Source: Hyphomicrobiales bacterium (GTDB lineage Bacteria > Pseudomonadota > Alphaproteobacteria > Rhizobiales > Rhizobiaceae). Taken from it: a stretch of DNA of 64,000 nucleotides. The first letter of the stretch is position 1; each line of letters begins with the position of its first letter. Shown piece after piece: positions 43,488 through 53,898 of this stretch. The translations under genes and the position numbers were made by a program. The notes below the pieces were generated by a model. That model searched no databases. It had not been told where the DNA came from and saw only the letters and a list, made by a program, of their open reading frames with translations. Location: positions 372,001 to 436,000 of the forward strand of contig UBTF01000001.1 of assembly GCA_900468285.1 (NCBI GenBank), given 5' to 3'.

Positions 43488-44858
43488 TCAACGCCTTGTC
43501 CGGCCATCATACTGTTTCACGTTCTCGCCGCCGAAGATCAGGCGTTGCGGATCGCGATCGAAATTCGTGATCGTATTGTTGAGATTGTCCACTGTCTGAC
43601 GGGTGCTGCCGATCAGCGCCTGGAAATCCTTCAGGCCTGAGCTGGAGAACCGCGCCAGATTGTCGGCAATCGGACCGATACGTGTGTTGAGATTATCCGC
43701 GACGGCCTTGAAGGACGCCAGCGTTTCCCGCGCCTTTGCAAAGAGCGAATTGGCATCATCGGTTCCAAGCAGACCGTCAACTTTCGCAAGAATTCCATCG
43801 ACACGGCTCGACGCGGAATTCAGCTTGCGTGACATATCGGTGAAATCGGCAATTGCCTGATCGATATTCGGGCGACGCGTACCGACATCGTCAGCAATTT
43901 GACGGAAAGTCGAGATGGCCTGTCTCGCATCGGCGGTAGCAGCAGACACATCCTCCACCGCATTGCTGACCTTGGCTGCATCTACAGACGCCAGCAGCTC
44001 ATCCGCACGTTTGACGACAACCTGAACCTCGGCACTTGCCTGTTCGAAATTGCGTGACGTCCGCTGCACCGTTTCCATGACATCCTGAATTCCGCCGGAA
44101 GACGCGGCAACATCGGCAGTCACCTTGTCAACATTGGTCAGAATGGAGTCGATCTTCTGGGAGTCGACGGCTTTGACGAGATCCTCAACCGCCGTCAGCG
44201 TGCTATCCAGGCGGACAGAGACGGATTGAACGGTGGTGGAAAGCGAGCTCAGGCTTTCAAGAAAGTTCTCGATACCATCGGAGTTGGAAGCCAGCGCATT
44301 GGAAAATTTCTCTGCGTTGCGAACCGTCTGTGTGAGCGGACCGCGCGCGTCCTGTACGAAGCCCTGCAACTCGCCGATGGCGCCATCTGCCCGCCGAAGG
44401 ATCTTGTCGGCCGTGGCCAGAAGATTCGTTACGCTGGAAAGGTCGGCTGTCAGCTCTGCGGGAACGCCCGTATCGAAGGACTTCTGGAGGATACGCTCTT
44501 CATTGTTTCGTCCACCGGAAAGCTCGATATAGGCAGCGCCTGTCAGGCCCTGAATTTCAAGCACGGCACGGGTGGAAGGAAAAACCGGTGCGTCCGCCTG
44601 CACCTCTGTGAAGGCAATCGAATAGGCGGGGTCATCGCGGTCGATGGAAAGGCCGCGCACCGTACCAACGGGAATGCCGTTGAACCGCACGGGTGAGCCA
44701 ACCGACAGGCCGTTGGCTGAGCCTGGGATGCGGATGGTCAGCTGTGCGGTTGGGCCGCCTCGTCCAAATTCCGCCATCCAGTAAACGAAGCCAAAGGCGG
44801 CTGCGATCACGATCAGCGTGAAAATCCCGACGATGGTGTAATTTGCCTTGGTTTCCAT
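43488..44858 (-). CDS. mlaD: MlaD-like MCE-domain lipid transport protein
   Basis: A 456-aa inner-membrane-anchored protein that passes phospholipids across the periplasm. One transmembrane helix (about 8-29) is followed by a single MCE domain (about 37-115, with GSANGLSVGSPVRFNGIPVG) and about 300 residues of helical coiled-coil sequence. That extension is much longer than in E. coli MlaD and resembles PqiB/YebT-type tunnel helices. It lies between the ATPase and lipoprotein genes; the ATPase stop is two bases after its start region. Confidence 0.9.
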   Translation of the reverse strand: METKANYTIVGIFTLIVIAAAFGFVYWMAEFGRGGPTAQLTIRIPGSANGLSVGSPVRFNGIPVGTVRGLSIDRDDPAYSIAFTEVQADAPVFPSTRAVLEIQGLTGAAYIELSGGRNNEERILQKSFDTGVPAELTADLSSVTNLLATADKILRRADGAIGELQGFVQDARGPLTQTVRNAEKFSNALASNSDGIENFLESLSSLSTTVQSVSVRLDSTLTAVEDLVKAVDSQKIDSILTNVDKVTADVAASSGGIQDVMETVQRTSRNFEQASAEVQVVVKRADELLASVDAAKVSNAVEDVSAATADARQAISTFRQIADDVGTRRPNIDQAIADFTDMSRKLNSASSRVDGILAKVDGLLGTDDANSLFAKARETLASFKAVADNLNTRIGPIADNLARFSSSGLKDFQALIGSTRQTVDNLNNTITNFDRDPQRLIFGGENVKQYDGRTRR

Positions 44859-44860
44859 GG

Positions 44861-45694
44861 CTATCCGTTACTCCCCGGAATTTGTTGCGTGCCATCCGGC
44901 AGGACGACGGCGCGAGCCCGCTTTCCGCGGAAATATGATTGAACCCAAGGATCGTCGCTATCGAACATTTCCTCGAGCGTGCCTTCAACGGCAACTTTCT
45001 TGTTGCCCAGTACGGCTATCCGGTCGCAAACCGAGAACAGGCTGTCCAGGTCATGCGTCACCATATAGACGGTCAGTCCAAGCTGGTCACGCAAGCGCGC
45101 GATCAACATATCGAATTCTGCAGCGCCGATAGGGTCCAGACCAGAGGTGGGCTCGTCCAGAAAGACGAGGTCCGGATCGAGCGCCAGCGCGCGCGCCAGT
45201 GCGGCACGCTTGATCATGCCGCCCGACAGTTCCGATGGATATTTATCCGCCGCATCGGCTGCCAGACCGACCATCTCGATTTTCAGAGCTGCTAGCTCAT
45301 CCATCAACTGCTGCGGCAGATCTAGGTACTCCCGCATCGGAAGCTGGATGTTTTCCTTCACCGTCAAGCCGGAAAACAGAGCGCCCTGCTGGAACAACAC
45401 GCCGAGGCGGGTGTCCAGCGCCATGCGCTCCTCTTCCGTCGCCTTGTCGTAATCGGTACCCAGAATCTTGATCGTGCCATCCTGACGCGGCAACAGCCGC
45501 AGCACGGCGCGCATCAACACGGACTTGCCGGCGCCGGAAGGCCCGATAAAACCAAGAATTTCGCCGCGGTAGACATTCAGATCAAGGTTGTCGAGCACAA
45601 CCTTGTCGCCGAAGGCGACGGTCACGCCTTCGACCGAAAGGATCACTTCCCGATCTTCCTGATTGCTGTCTTTCTTTACTTCCGAATCCTGCAC
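44861..45694 (-). CDS. mlaF: MlaF-like ABC transporter ATP-binding protein
   Basis: A 277-aa ATPase. Walker A is GPSGAGKS near 52-59, the ABC signature reads ELSGGM near 157, and Walker B is LVFLDEPTSGLDP. It powers the MlaE-type permease for lipid movement between the membranes. It sits between the permease and MCE genes with spacings of 9 and 2 bases. Confidence 0.93.
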   Translation of the reverse strand: MQDSEVKKDSNQEDREVILSVEGVTVAFGDKVVLDNLDLNVYRGEILGFIGPSGAGKSVLMRAVLRLLPRQDGTIKILGTDYDKATEEERMALDTRLGVLFQQGALFSGLTVKENIQLPMREYLDLPQQLMDELAALKIEMVGLAADAADKYPSELSGGMIKRAALARALALDPDLVFLDEPTSGLDPIGAAEFDMLIARLRDQLGLTVYMVTHDLDSLFSVCDRIAVLGNKKVAVEGTLEEMFDSDDPWVQSYFRGKRARAVVLPDGTQQIPGSNG

Positions 45695-45703
45695 AGCCTC
45701 TCC

Positions 45704-46864
45704 TTAAAAATCGATGGCTGCATAGAAGATGGCAAAGACGCCATCGACCAGAATGACAACAAAGATGGATTTAACCACTGACGACGTGACGTGCTGCCCC
45801 AGGGACTCTGCACTTCCGCCAACCTTCATGCCCTCGACAGCCGCGACGATGCCGATGATCAGCGCCATGAACGGCGCCTTGATCATGCCCGAAGCGATGG
45901 TCGAAGCCTCGACTGCGGAGTGAAGGCGGGACACGAAGACTTCGAAAGTGATCCCTGAATAAAGAAGCGAAACAACAGCCGCGCCGAACAGGGCCGCGAA
46001 GTTTGCGATGATGGTCAGCAGCGGCAGCGCGATGGTCAGCGCCACCAGCCGTGGGAAGACGAGCACACCGACCGGGTTCAACCCGATGACCTTCAATGCG
46101 TCGATTTCCTCACGCATTTTCATGGAGCCGATTTCAGCGGTGATCGCGCTGCCGGACCGGCCAGCAATCATGATCGCCGTCAGGAGAACACCAATTTCAC
46201 GCAGCTGAAGAATGCCCACGAGGTCCACGACGAAGACTTCCGCGCCGAAATAGCGGAGCTGGAACGCGCCCTGCTGGGCAATGATCGCGCCAATCAGGAA
46301 GGACATGAGCAGGATGATGGGCACCGCACGCACGCCCATATGATCGATCTGGTTGACGATGGCCGCTGGCGAAACGCCTCGGCCACGGCCAAGCTTCATC
46401 TGCGCGCCACGCACGGCAGAGCCGAGAATGTACATGCCAGCCAGAAAATCCGCGCCAGCCTGAATGACATTCTTGCCAATCGGATCGAATATCCGCTCAA
46501 CCAAGCCCTTTTTATTTGATTCCTTTGGTGCAAGCGGCGCCTCGTCAGGCAAGGCACTGATAATGCCCTCTACTCGCTCGTTGCCCTCAAAAGAGACCTG
46601 CGTGCCGGCCTGCTCCATTCTGTGGCGCATACGGCGCAAGATCCAGGCGCCCGTCGTATCGATGTTATCGACATCGGATAGATCAACGGTGATGGAGCCA
46701 GAGGGGCTGGATTTTTCGATCTTTTCGATGTCGGAAAGAACCGAGGCTATATTGGCGTTGCGCCATGAACCGCTCAGGGCATAGCGCACAGCCCCGCCGC
46801 TTGCGTCCTCATCGGATGAGATCGCCGCCGGTTGCGCCTGTTGCCGTGTTTCGAGTTCTTGCAT
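45704..46864 (-). CDS. mlaE: MlaE-like permease with fused STAS (MlaB-like) domain
   Basis: A 386-aa fusion. The first 120 residues form a STAS domain (VDLSDVDNIDTTGAWIL), the counterpart of the separate MlaB protein of E. coli. The rest is the MlaE permease with five or so membrane helices and the family motif EIGSMKMREEIDALKVIGLNP. It heads the operon mlaE-mlaF-mlaD-lipoprotein, transcribed leftward, and diverges from the epimerase gene at 47007. The fusion is common in alphaproteobacteria. Confidence 0.92.
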   Translation of the reverse strand: MQELETRQQAQPAAISSDEDASGGAVRYALSGSWRNANIASVLSDIEKIEKSSPSGSITVDLSDVDNIDTTGAWILRRMRHRMEQAGTQVSFEGNERVEGIISALPDEAPLAPKESNKKGLVERIFDPIGKNVIQAGADFLAGMYILGSAVRGAQMKLGRGRGVSPAAIVNQIDHMGVRAVPIILLMSFLIGAIIAQQGAFQLRYFGAEVFVVDLVGILQLREIGVLLTAIMIAGRSGSAITAEIGSMKMREEIDALKVIGLNPVGVLVFPRLVALTIALPLLTIIANFAALFGAAVVSLLYSGITFEVFVSRLHSAVEASTIASGMIKAPFMALIIGIVAAVEGMKVGGSAESLGQHVTSSVVKSIFVVILVDGVFAIFYAAIDF

Positions 46865-47006
46865 CTTGCTCCGAGCGCATGCAGCCTATTAAAGATTCTT
46901 AACGATTCATATCGAGTGACGGATCACCAAGCCACAGCACTGGAGGCGAAATCCGGAGTTTTTTCGCTCGTTTACCAGTTTATGCACAGACCCGAGGCTA
47001 ATTTTG

Positions 47007-47990
47007 ATGCGTCGTTACATTCAAGCAACAGCTGAAACATTTCCGGTTGCAGGCAGCTTCACCATTTCACGCGGAAGCCGAACGGAGGTTCATGTCGTGC
47101 GCTGCACAATCGAACAGGATGGTGTTCGAGGAACCGGCGAGTGCGTGCCCTATCAACGCTATGGCGAAACGATAGAGGCGGTCCTTGCGGATATTATGAG
47201 CGTGGAACAGGCGATCGCGGCAGGGCTGACGCGGCAGGACCTGCAACAGGCAATCAAGCCCGGCGCCGCGCGCAATGCGGTGGATTGTGCGCTGTGGGAC
47301 CTCGAAGCCAAACTTACGGGCAAGAGCGTGTCTTCGACCTTGATGTCGACGAAGCCGGTGCCAATCGTGACGGCGTTCACGATTTCTCTTGGCGATGCGC
47401 AGACCATGGCCACCCAGGCGGCGGACAATGCACAACGGCCCCTGTTGAAGATAAAGACCGGGACACCGGATGACGAGGCACGCCTGCGCGCCGTTCGCGC
47501 GGCAGCTCCGAAGGCGCGCATCATCATCGACGCGAATGAAGGCTGGACGGACGACAATATCGAGCATCACTTGAAAATTGCCAGAGAACTGGACATCGCG
47601 CTGATCGAGCAACCACTGCCAGCCGGAAGAGATGATATTCTCTCGCGCATCGAGCGGACTGTTCCAATCTGCGCCGACGAAAGCGTTCACCTGACAAAAG
47701 ATCTGGCTTCGCTGCGTGATCGCTATGACGCCATCAACATCAAGCTCGACAAGACAGGCGGCCTGACCGAGGCGCTGATCATGAAAAAGGAGGCGCAGCG
47801 CCTGGGCTACACCATCATGGTTGGCTGTATGCTCGGCACATCCTTAGGCATGGCCCCTGCCCTTATGCTGGCGCAAGACACCGAGTTTGCCGATCTGGAC
47901 GGCCCACTCCTGCTCGCTAGGGACAGGGAACCGGGTCTTCTCTACGAAGGATCGGTGGTTCACCCGCCGGAGCCGGAGCTGTGGGGATGA
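47007..47990 (+). CDS. Dipeptide (L-Ala-D/L-Glu) epimerase, enolase superfamily
   Basis: A 327-aa enolase-superfamily enzyme of the muconate-lactonising subgroup. The KIKTG pair near 149, metal ligands in DANEGW, EQPLP and ADES, and NIKLDKTGGL with the second catalytic Lys are all present. The pattern MVGCMLGTSLG near the end is typical of L-Ala-D/L-Glu epimerases, which recycle murein peptides. Related rhizobial proteins are annotated DgcA (N-acetyl-D-Glu racemase), so the substrate is not settled. The ATG at 47007 has GAGG nine bases upstream. Confidence 0.88.
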   Translation: MRRYIQATAETFPVAGSFTISRGSRTEVHVVRCTIEQDGVRGTGECVPYQRYGETIEAVLADIMSVEQAIAAGLTRQDLQQAIKPGAARNAVDCALWDLEAKLTGKSVSSTLMSTKPVPIVTAFTISLGDAQTMATQAADNAQRPLLKIKTGTPDDEARLRAVRAAAPKARIIIDANEGWTDDNIEHHLKIARELDIALIEQPLPAGRDDILSRIERTVPICADESVHLTKDLASLRDRYDAINIKLDKTGGLTEALIMKKEAQRLGYTIMVGCMLGTSLGMAPALMLAQDTEFADLDGPLLLARDREPGLLYEGSVVHPPEPELWG

Positions 47991-48004
47991 ACTGACGCTA
48001 CCGC

Positions 48005-48835
48005 TCAAGCCGCATAGGTATCGATGAGCTTGGGGAAGACCACAGGCTCAAGTGTGCCGACAGTGTTATCCTCGGTCTTGTCATCGGACTTCATCCAGGT
48101 GATCAGTTCGAAGGAGCCGTCGGTATTCTCTGCAATGGCCGTGCAGCTTTCCACCCAATCGCCGGTGTTGATGTAGCGGATACCATCGATATCCTCCATG
48201 ACGGCGTGATGGATGTGACCACAGATAACGCCATCGACCTTGTTGCGGCGGGCTTCGTCGGCGACCACCCGCTGAAATTCTCCGATGAAGTTGACAGCGT
48301 GCTTGACCTGCAGCTTTGCCCAGGCGGAGAAGGACCAGTAAGGAAGGCCGATGCGGCGGCGTACAGCGGCAATTGCCACGTTCAGCGCAATGGCTGCATC
48401 ATAGGCCCAATCGCCGAGATAGGCCAGAAGCCTTGCGTTGCGCACCACGACATCGAATTCGTCGCCGTGGATGACAAGATACTTCTTGCCGTCGGCGGCT
48501 TCATGGATCATCCGCTCTGCCACTTCGATCCCACCGAAATGGGTACCGGGAAACTCGCGAAGAAATTCGTCGTGATTTCCGGGAATATAGACGATGCGCG
48601 TTCCCTTGCGGGCCTTGCGAAGAAGTTTCTGCACCACATCATTGCAGCCTTGTGGCCAGTACCAGCTGCGGCGCAGACGCCAGCCATCGATGATATCGCC
48701 AACGAGGATGATGGTATCGGCCTCATGATGGCGCAGGAAATCCAGAAGGAAATCCGTTTTGGCCGCTTTAGAGCCAAGATGCACATCGGAAATGAAAAGC
48801 GTTCTGAACTGTCTGGCTTCGGTTTGCGCGGCCAT
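48005..48835 (-). CDS. LpxH-like metallophosphoesterase
   Basis: A 276-aa calcineurin-type phosphoesterase. The metal-binding motifs occur in order: SDVHLG, GDIIDGW, GNHDEF, HGDEFD and GHIHH. The GDIIDGWRLRRSWYWP block is that of the longer LpxH-like group annotated as UDP-2,3-diacylglucosamine diphosphatase. In many alphaproteobacteria LpxI does that step, so the lipid A role of this protein is uncertain. ATG at 48835 is chosen because GGGGGAAG lies six bases upstream. It converges on the epimerase gene. Confidence 0.87.
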   Translation of the reverse strand: MAAQTEARQFRTLFISDVHLGSKAAKTDFLLDFLRHHEADTIILVGDIIDGWRLRRSWYWPQGCNDVVQKLLRKARKGTRIVYIPGNHDEFLREFPGTHFGGIEVAERMIHEAADGKKYLVIHGDEFDVVVRNARLLAYLGDWAYDAAIALNVAIAAVRRRIGLPYWSFSAWAKLQVKHAVNFIGEFQRVVADEARRNKVDGVICGHIHHAVMEDIDGIRYINTGDWVESCTAIAENTDGSFELITWMKSDDKTEDNTVGTLEPVVFPKLIDTYAA

Positions 48836-49051
48836 GGAATTCTTCCCCCGTCTCGGCAACTTTCCTCTCTGCAAAACCAGACTCGTGTTTCAGCAAGATG
48901 ACAGACCGAGATTTACAACCACCACGCGGCATTTTTCCGAGATACCTAAACTACCGTTTTTGCGCCTCTCGAATGAAATAAACGGCTGTACGGCTGGGCC
49001 GATTGTTGTATGCAAAGGCCTCCAAGAAACTTGAAATAAGCGGTGGATAGA

Positions 49052-51367
49052 ATGAGTTCTCAGGATACGGGCAAGACGCAAAACACAAACGCCAATGCGG
49101 ATCTGGAAGAACAGGCGCTTTTCTATCATCGTTACCCGCGCCCGGGAAAACTTGAAATTCAGGCGTCCAAGCCCCTTGGAAACCAGCGCGATCTGGCGCT
49201 TGCCTATTCACCCGGTGTTGCAGCACCCTGCCTTGCCATTCACGAAAATCCTGAAACGGCGGCTCAATACACGGCGCGAGCCAATCTTGTTGCGGTGATT
49301 TCGAACGGCACGGCGGTCCTCGGCCTCGGCAACATCGGGCCTTTGGCTTCCAAGCCCGTCATGGAAGGCAAGGCGGTCCTGTTTAAGAAATTCGCCGGCA
49401 TCGATGTGTTCGACATCGAAATCGATGCGCCCGGCATCAACGATATGGTCTCGACCATTTCAGCACTGGAGCCGACCTTCGGCGGCATCAATCTGGAAGA
49501 CATCAAGGCGCCCGAGTGCTTCGAAGTGGAACGTCAGCTTCGCGAGAAGATGAACATTCCGGTGTTCCACGATGACCAGCACGGCACGGCCATCATTGTG
49601 GCTGCAGCGGTTACGAACGCGCTCGAACTGGCCGGAAAATCGATCGGCGACGTCAAGATCGTGGCATCCGGTGCGGGCGCTGCCGCGCTCGCCTGCCTCA
49701 ATCTTCTGGTCGTTTTGGGCGCCAAGCGCGAGAACATCTGGGTTCACGATATTGAGGGTCTCGTCTATGATGGCCGTAACACGCTCATGGACGAGTGGAA
49801 GGAAGTCTACGCCCAGAAGACCGACAAGCGCGCGCTCAACGAGACCATCGATGGCGCTGACGTCTTCCTCGGCCTTTCCGCTGCTGGCGTGCTGAAACCG
49901 GAACTTCTGGCGCGAATGGCTGAAAAGCCGCTTATTCTGGCGCTCGCCAATCCCACACCCGAAATCATGCCGGAACTTGCCCGCCAGGCCCGCCCGGATG
50001 CCATGATTTGCACTGGTCGTTCGGACTTCCCCAATCAGGTCAACAACGTGCTCTGCTTCCCCTATATTTTCAGGGGCGCGCTGGATTGTGGTGCGACAAG
50101 CATCAACGAAGAAATGAAAATGGCTGCCGTTCACGCAATCGCTGAACTGGCGCGTGAGGAAGTTTCTGAAGTTGCGGCGAAAGCTTACAGCGATGAGACA
50201 CCAATCTTTGGTCCGAACTACCTCATCCCCTCGCCGTTCGATCCGCGGCTCATCCTGCGTATTGCTCCGGCTGTCGCACGGGCAGCGGCTGCGAGCGGTG
50301 TTGCCTCCCGTCCGATTACCGATTTTGACGCCTATCTCGATCAGCTGAACCGCTTTGTCTGGCGCTCCGGCTTTATCATGAAGCCGATCTTCAACCTGGC
50401 GAAGACCGCCGAGAAAAAGCGGATCATCTTTGCGGAAGGCGAAGACGAACGCGTGCTGCGTGCTGCCCAGGTGTTGCTCGAAGAAGGTACTGGAATACCG
50501 ATCCTCATCGGTCGTCCGCAGATCATCGAAACCCGTCTGAAGCGGTTCGGTCTTCGCATTCGGCCAAATACCGACTTTGCCGTCGTGAACCCGGAAGACG
50601 ATCCGCGTTACCGCGACTATGTCGATGACTATTTTGCGCTTGTCGGCCGCGCCGGTATCAACCCGGAAGCTGCCCGCACAATCGTTCGTACCAACAGCAC
50701 GGTCATCGGCGCTCTCTCCGTCAAGCGCGGTGAGGCAGACGCATTGATCTGCGGCCTCGAAGGCCGTTTCGACAGACATCTGCGCGACGTCAACCAGATC
50801 ATCGGCAAACAGGAAGGCGCACATACGTTTGGCGGCCTCAGCCTGCTGATCACACAACAAGGTGCGCTGTTCCTGACGGATACCTTCGTCAATTACGAGC
50901 CGACGTCGGAAGACATCGCTGAACTGGCGATCCTGTCGTCCAAGGAAATCAAGCGCTTCGGCATCACGCCGAAGATTGCACTGGCAAGCCATTCGAACTT
51001 CGGTTCGCGTGATTCCGAAAGTGCCCGCAAGATGCGCCGCGCCCTTCAGCTGGTACGTCAGGCTGCGCCGGAACTGGAAATCGATGGTGAAATGCAGGGT
51101 GGCTCTGCCCTGTCGGAGACCCTTCGCAAGCGCGCCATGCCAAACAGCTCCCTGTCAGGCGAGGCCAATCTGCTGGTGTTCCCAAATCTCGACTCGGCAA
51201 ACATCACGCTTGGCGTTGTGCGCACCATGACGGAAGGCCTGCATGTCGGCCCGATTCTTCTTGGTTCCGCCCTGCCCGTCCACATCCTGTCACCAACGGT
51301 GACATCGCGCGGCGTGGTCAACATGGCTGCCCTTGCGGTGGTGCAAGCCTCCAATCCGTCGGAGTAA
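49052..51367 (+). CDS. maeB: Malic enzyme with C-terminal phosphotransacetylase-like domain
   Basis: A 771-aa enzyme decarboxylating malate to pyruvate with NADP+ or NAD+. The N-terminal malic domain (to about 430) has [17 protein letters not shown], and [10 protein letters not shown] with catalytic and metal residues. It also has the nucleotide-binding [16 protein letters not shown]. The C-terminal 330 residues resemble phosphate acetyltransferase, as in rhizobial DME and TME, where that domain mediates acetyl-CoA control. Whether NAD or NADP is preferred cannot be decided here. ATG at 49052 is preferred over a GTG nine bases earlier; neither has a strong ribosome site. Confidence 0.94.
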   Translation: MSSQDTGKTQNTNANADLEEQALFYHRYPRPGKLEIQASKPLGNQRDLALAYSPGVAAPCLAIHENPETAAQYTARANLVAVISNGTAVLGLGNIGPLASKPVMEGKAVLFKKFAGIDVFDIEIDAPGINDMVSTISALEPTFGGINLEDIKAPECFEVERQLREKMNIPVFHDDQHGTAIIVAAAVTNALELAGKSIGDVKIVASGAGAAALACLNLLVVLGAKRENIWVHDIEGLVYDGRNTLMDEWKEVYAQKTDKRALNETIDGADVFLGLSAAGVLKPELLARMAEKPLILALANPTPEIMPELARQARPDAMICTGRSDFPNQVNNVLCFPYIFRGALDCGATSINEEMKMAAVHAIAELAREEVSEVAAKAYSDETPIFGPNYLIPSPFDPRLILRIAPAVARAAAASGVASRPITDFDAYLDQLNRFVWRSGFIMKPIFNLAKTAEKKRIIFAEGEDERVLRAAQVLLEEGTGIPILIGRPQIIETRLKRFGLRIRPNTDFAVVNPEDDPRYRDYVDDYFALVGRAGINPEAARTIVRTNSTVIGALSVKRGEADALICGLEGRFDRHLRDVNQIIGKQEGAHTFGGLSLLITQQGALFLTDTFVNYEPTSEDIAELAILSSKEIKRFGITPKIALASHSNFGSRDSESARKMRRALQLVRQAAPELEIDGEMQGGSALSETLRKRAMPNSSLSGEANLLVFPNLDSANITLGVVRTMTEGLHVGPILLGSALPVHILSPTVTSRGVVNMAALAVVQASNPSE

Positions 51368-51375
51368 GCCAGAGT

Positions 51376-51426
51376 TAACATAATTTTGAGGTGCGGCTTG
51401 CCGCACTGCGATGCAGCATTATGTTA
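51376..51426. other. Nested inverted repeat after the malic enzyme gene
   Basis: An inner perfect hairpin GTGCGG-CTTG-CCGCAC (51391-51406) lies within an outer 9-bp repeat TAACATAAT / ATTATGTTA (51376-51384 and 51418-51426). There is no T-run after the inner stem, so it may be a factor-dependent end, an RNA-processing site or a regulator site. Confidence 0.5.
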
Positions 51427-51517
51427 CCATCAGCTAAACAGCGTCGCCCGTATTCCGCGGGCGACCCACGACAGAAGATGGCTCGCATAAAGGCGGGCCA
51501 GGAAGACGGACGTATCA

Positions 51518-52624
51518 TTGACCCCGCGCCGCCGCCGAGCGATTGGTACCTTGCTTACGCTGATGTTCGCCGTGCCGTTTTCGGCTCAGGCAGATCCAGT
51601 CTGCGATTCCCTGCGTGCGCAGTTGGAGCAGCCAAGGCAGGTCATCGGCAACACTGCTGAGGTGCGCAGATATGCGAACGCGCTGGCGCAACAAAATATC
51701 CTCATTCGCCGGATCAGGAATGATATGCGCGGCTACGGCTGCTCGTCAGGCAGTGTCATTGTCTACGGAAATCCCAATGCCGAACTCTGCGCAGAGATCG
51801 GCGATGCGCTCGTTCAGGCGCAGGAAGACCGGGAAATGATTACGCAAGAGCGTGACAGAATGCTTGCCGAACGGCGGCAGAGCAGCGGCAGCAACAACCG
51901 GCAGCAAATTATGGCGGCTCTGGATGCGCAAGGCTGTCTTGACGAGCAGGCACCATCGATCACCACCATCGACCCGTCACAGGACCCTGACATGCGCAGC
52001 CCGGGTGATCCGTTTGAGCAGCCCGGCTATTCCGACTATGCGCCGAACCCGGATATGCCTGTGCAAGGTGGGCTTAGAACTTTATGCGTGAGAACCTGCG
52101 ACGGCGCATTTTTCCCCATTGCGTCCAACGCAACGCCGCTGGATTTCCGCGCACAGGCAGCGCAATGCGAGCGCATGTGTCCAGGCACCCAGACGGAACT
52201 CTTTTATCACGCGCTAGAGGGCCAGGAAAGTTCCGACATGGTCTCGGCCAAGACTGGCCAACCCTACTCTTCGATGCCGACAGCCTTCGCCTATCGAGAC
52301 AAGCCCAGTTCCGAAAGGTCACCGTCTTGCAGCTGCAACATGGCTACCTATCAGAATGAAGTGAAGAAGCAGGATCAGGCGCCCCAGTCCACAGCGCTGC
52401 AAAATCAGTCCAGCATCACAACGATCAAGCCAAAGGGCAACGAAGAGTCGGCAAAACCTGCGCAAGAGCCGCAAAAACAGACGGCTTCGCCCATTCCCGA
52501 GCGAGATTATGATCCGGCGAAGAACAAGGTCCGCATGGTTGGACCACAGTTTCTGCCGGAGGAGCAAAGCCGAATCGATCTGAAAAATCCAGCTTTGAAG
52601 GGTGCGCAGCCACAACAGCAGTGA
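51518..52624 (+). CDS. DUF2865 secreted protein
   Basis: A 368-aa protein with a short signal peptide (hydrophobic segment around residues 8-23, cleavage near SAQA-DP). The DUF2865 core LCVRTCDGAFFPI followed by CERMCPGTQTELFYH lies near 188-232, rich in paired Cys. The C-terminal third is Gln/Pro/Ser-rich and disordered. The start is TTG at 51518, the first that includes a basic n-region; its ribosome site is weak. The function is unknown. It ends seven bases before the convergent bluB stop. Confidence 0.82.
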   Translation: MTPRRRRAIGTLLTLMFAVPFSAQADPVCDSLRAQLEQPRQVIGNTAEVRRYANALAQQNILIRRIRNDMRGYGCSSGSVIVYGNPNAELCAEIGDALVQAQEDREMITQERDRMLAERRQSSGSNNRQQIMAALDAQGCLDEQAPSITTIDPSQDPDMRSPGDPFEQPGYSDYAPNPDMPVQGGLRTLCVRTCDGAFFPIASNATPLDFRAQAAQCERMCPGTQTELFYHALEGQESSDMVSAKTGQPYSSMPTAFAYRDKPSSERSPSCSCNMATYQNEVKKQDQAPQSTALQNQSSITTIKPKGNEESAKPAQEPQKQTASPIPERDYDPAKNKVRMVGPQFLPEEQSRIDLKNPALKGAQPQQQ

Positions 52625-52631
52625 TGGCCAG

Positions 52632-53363
<732 letters not shown>

Positions 53364-53398
53364 TTAACAACGTGGCGCCGTCCTTGCGCTTCGGTCCA

Positions 53399-53556
53399 TG
53401 GTATCAGGCCGGTCTTCTGACTCGGCTTCTTCAACACATTTCCGCCTTCCCGAAACTTCAGTGGCATTTGGAAATATGCCTCGGCCTTACAGCGTTGGGC
53501 ACGTCACGGATTTTCACCGTGTTCCCGATTCTCCCGCCTCGCGCGGGCACCTGATG
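53399..53556 (-). promoter_or_regulatory. Cobalamin (B12) riboswitch upstream of bluB
   Basis: The minus strand carries the class elements in order: GGTGCC, GGGAGAATCGGGAA, GGTGAAAATCC, GCCACTG, CGGGAAGGC, and the B12-box-like AGTCAGAAGACCGGCC. It ends about 80 bases before the bluB ATG. This arrangement matches cobalamin riboswitches that repress B12-synthesis genes. Confidence 0.93.
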
Positions 53557-53668
53557 CGAGCGCTTATGCAAGCCATGAGATCGAGATGCAAGACGCTGGT
53601 GGCCGATTTCGCAGGTGGCGGAACCGTGCTGCCCACCTGTGCATTCTATAGGCAAATGGAGTAAGACG

Positions 53669-53857
53669 ATGGACGATTACAACGAACTTAGGCAGCAGAT
53701 TGGTTCGGACCTCGATACGTTGAGCCGCATGGAACGTCCAAAATCGATCTTCGAGCTTGCAGACGACTATTTGCTGGGCGACCCTTCGCTGAAACGCCAG
53801 CTGGTTGAAGACATCATCAAGCAGGAAGCTGACAAGCGGAACATTGAGATCCACTAA
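53669..53857 (+). CDS. Small acidic protein of unknown function
   Basis: A 62-aa protein, mostly helical and charged (MDDYNELRQQIGSDLDTLSR), with a clear ribosome site GGAG seven bases before the ATG. No family was recognised and there is no signal peptide. It lies 41 bases upstream of the PLD-type gene on the same strand and may be co-transcribed with it. Confidence 0.7.
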   Translation: MDDYNELRQQIGSDLDTLSRMERPKSIFELADDYLLGDPSLKRQLVEDIIKQEADKRNIEIH

Positions 53858-53898
53858 GACCTTCAAGTCTTTACGATAGGGCGGATAAAACGATCGCT

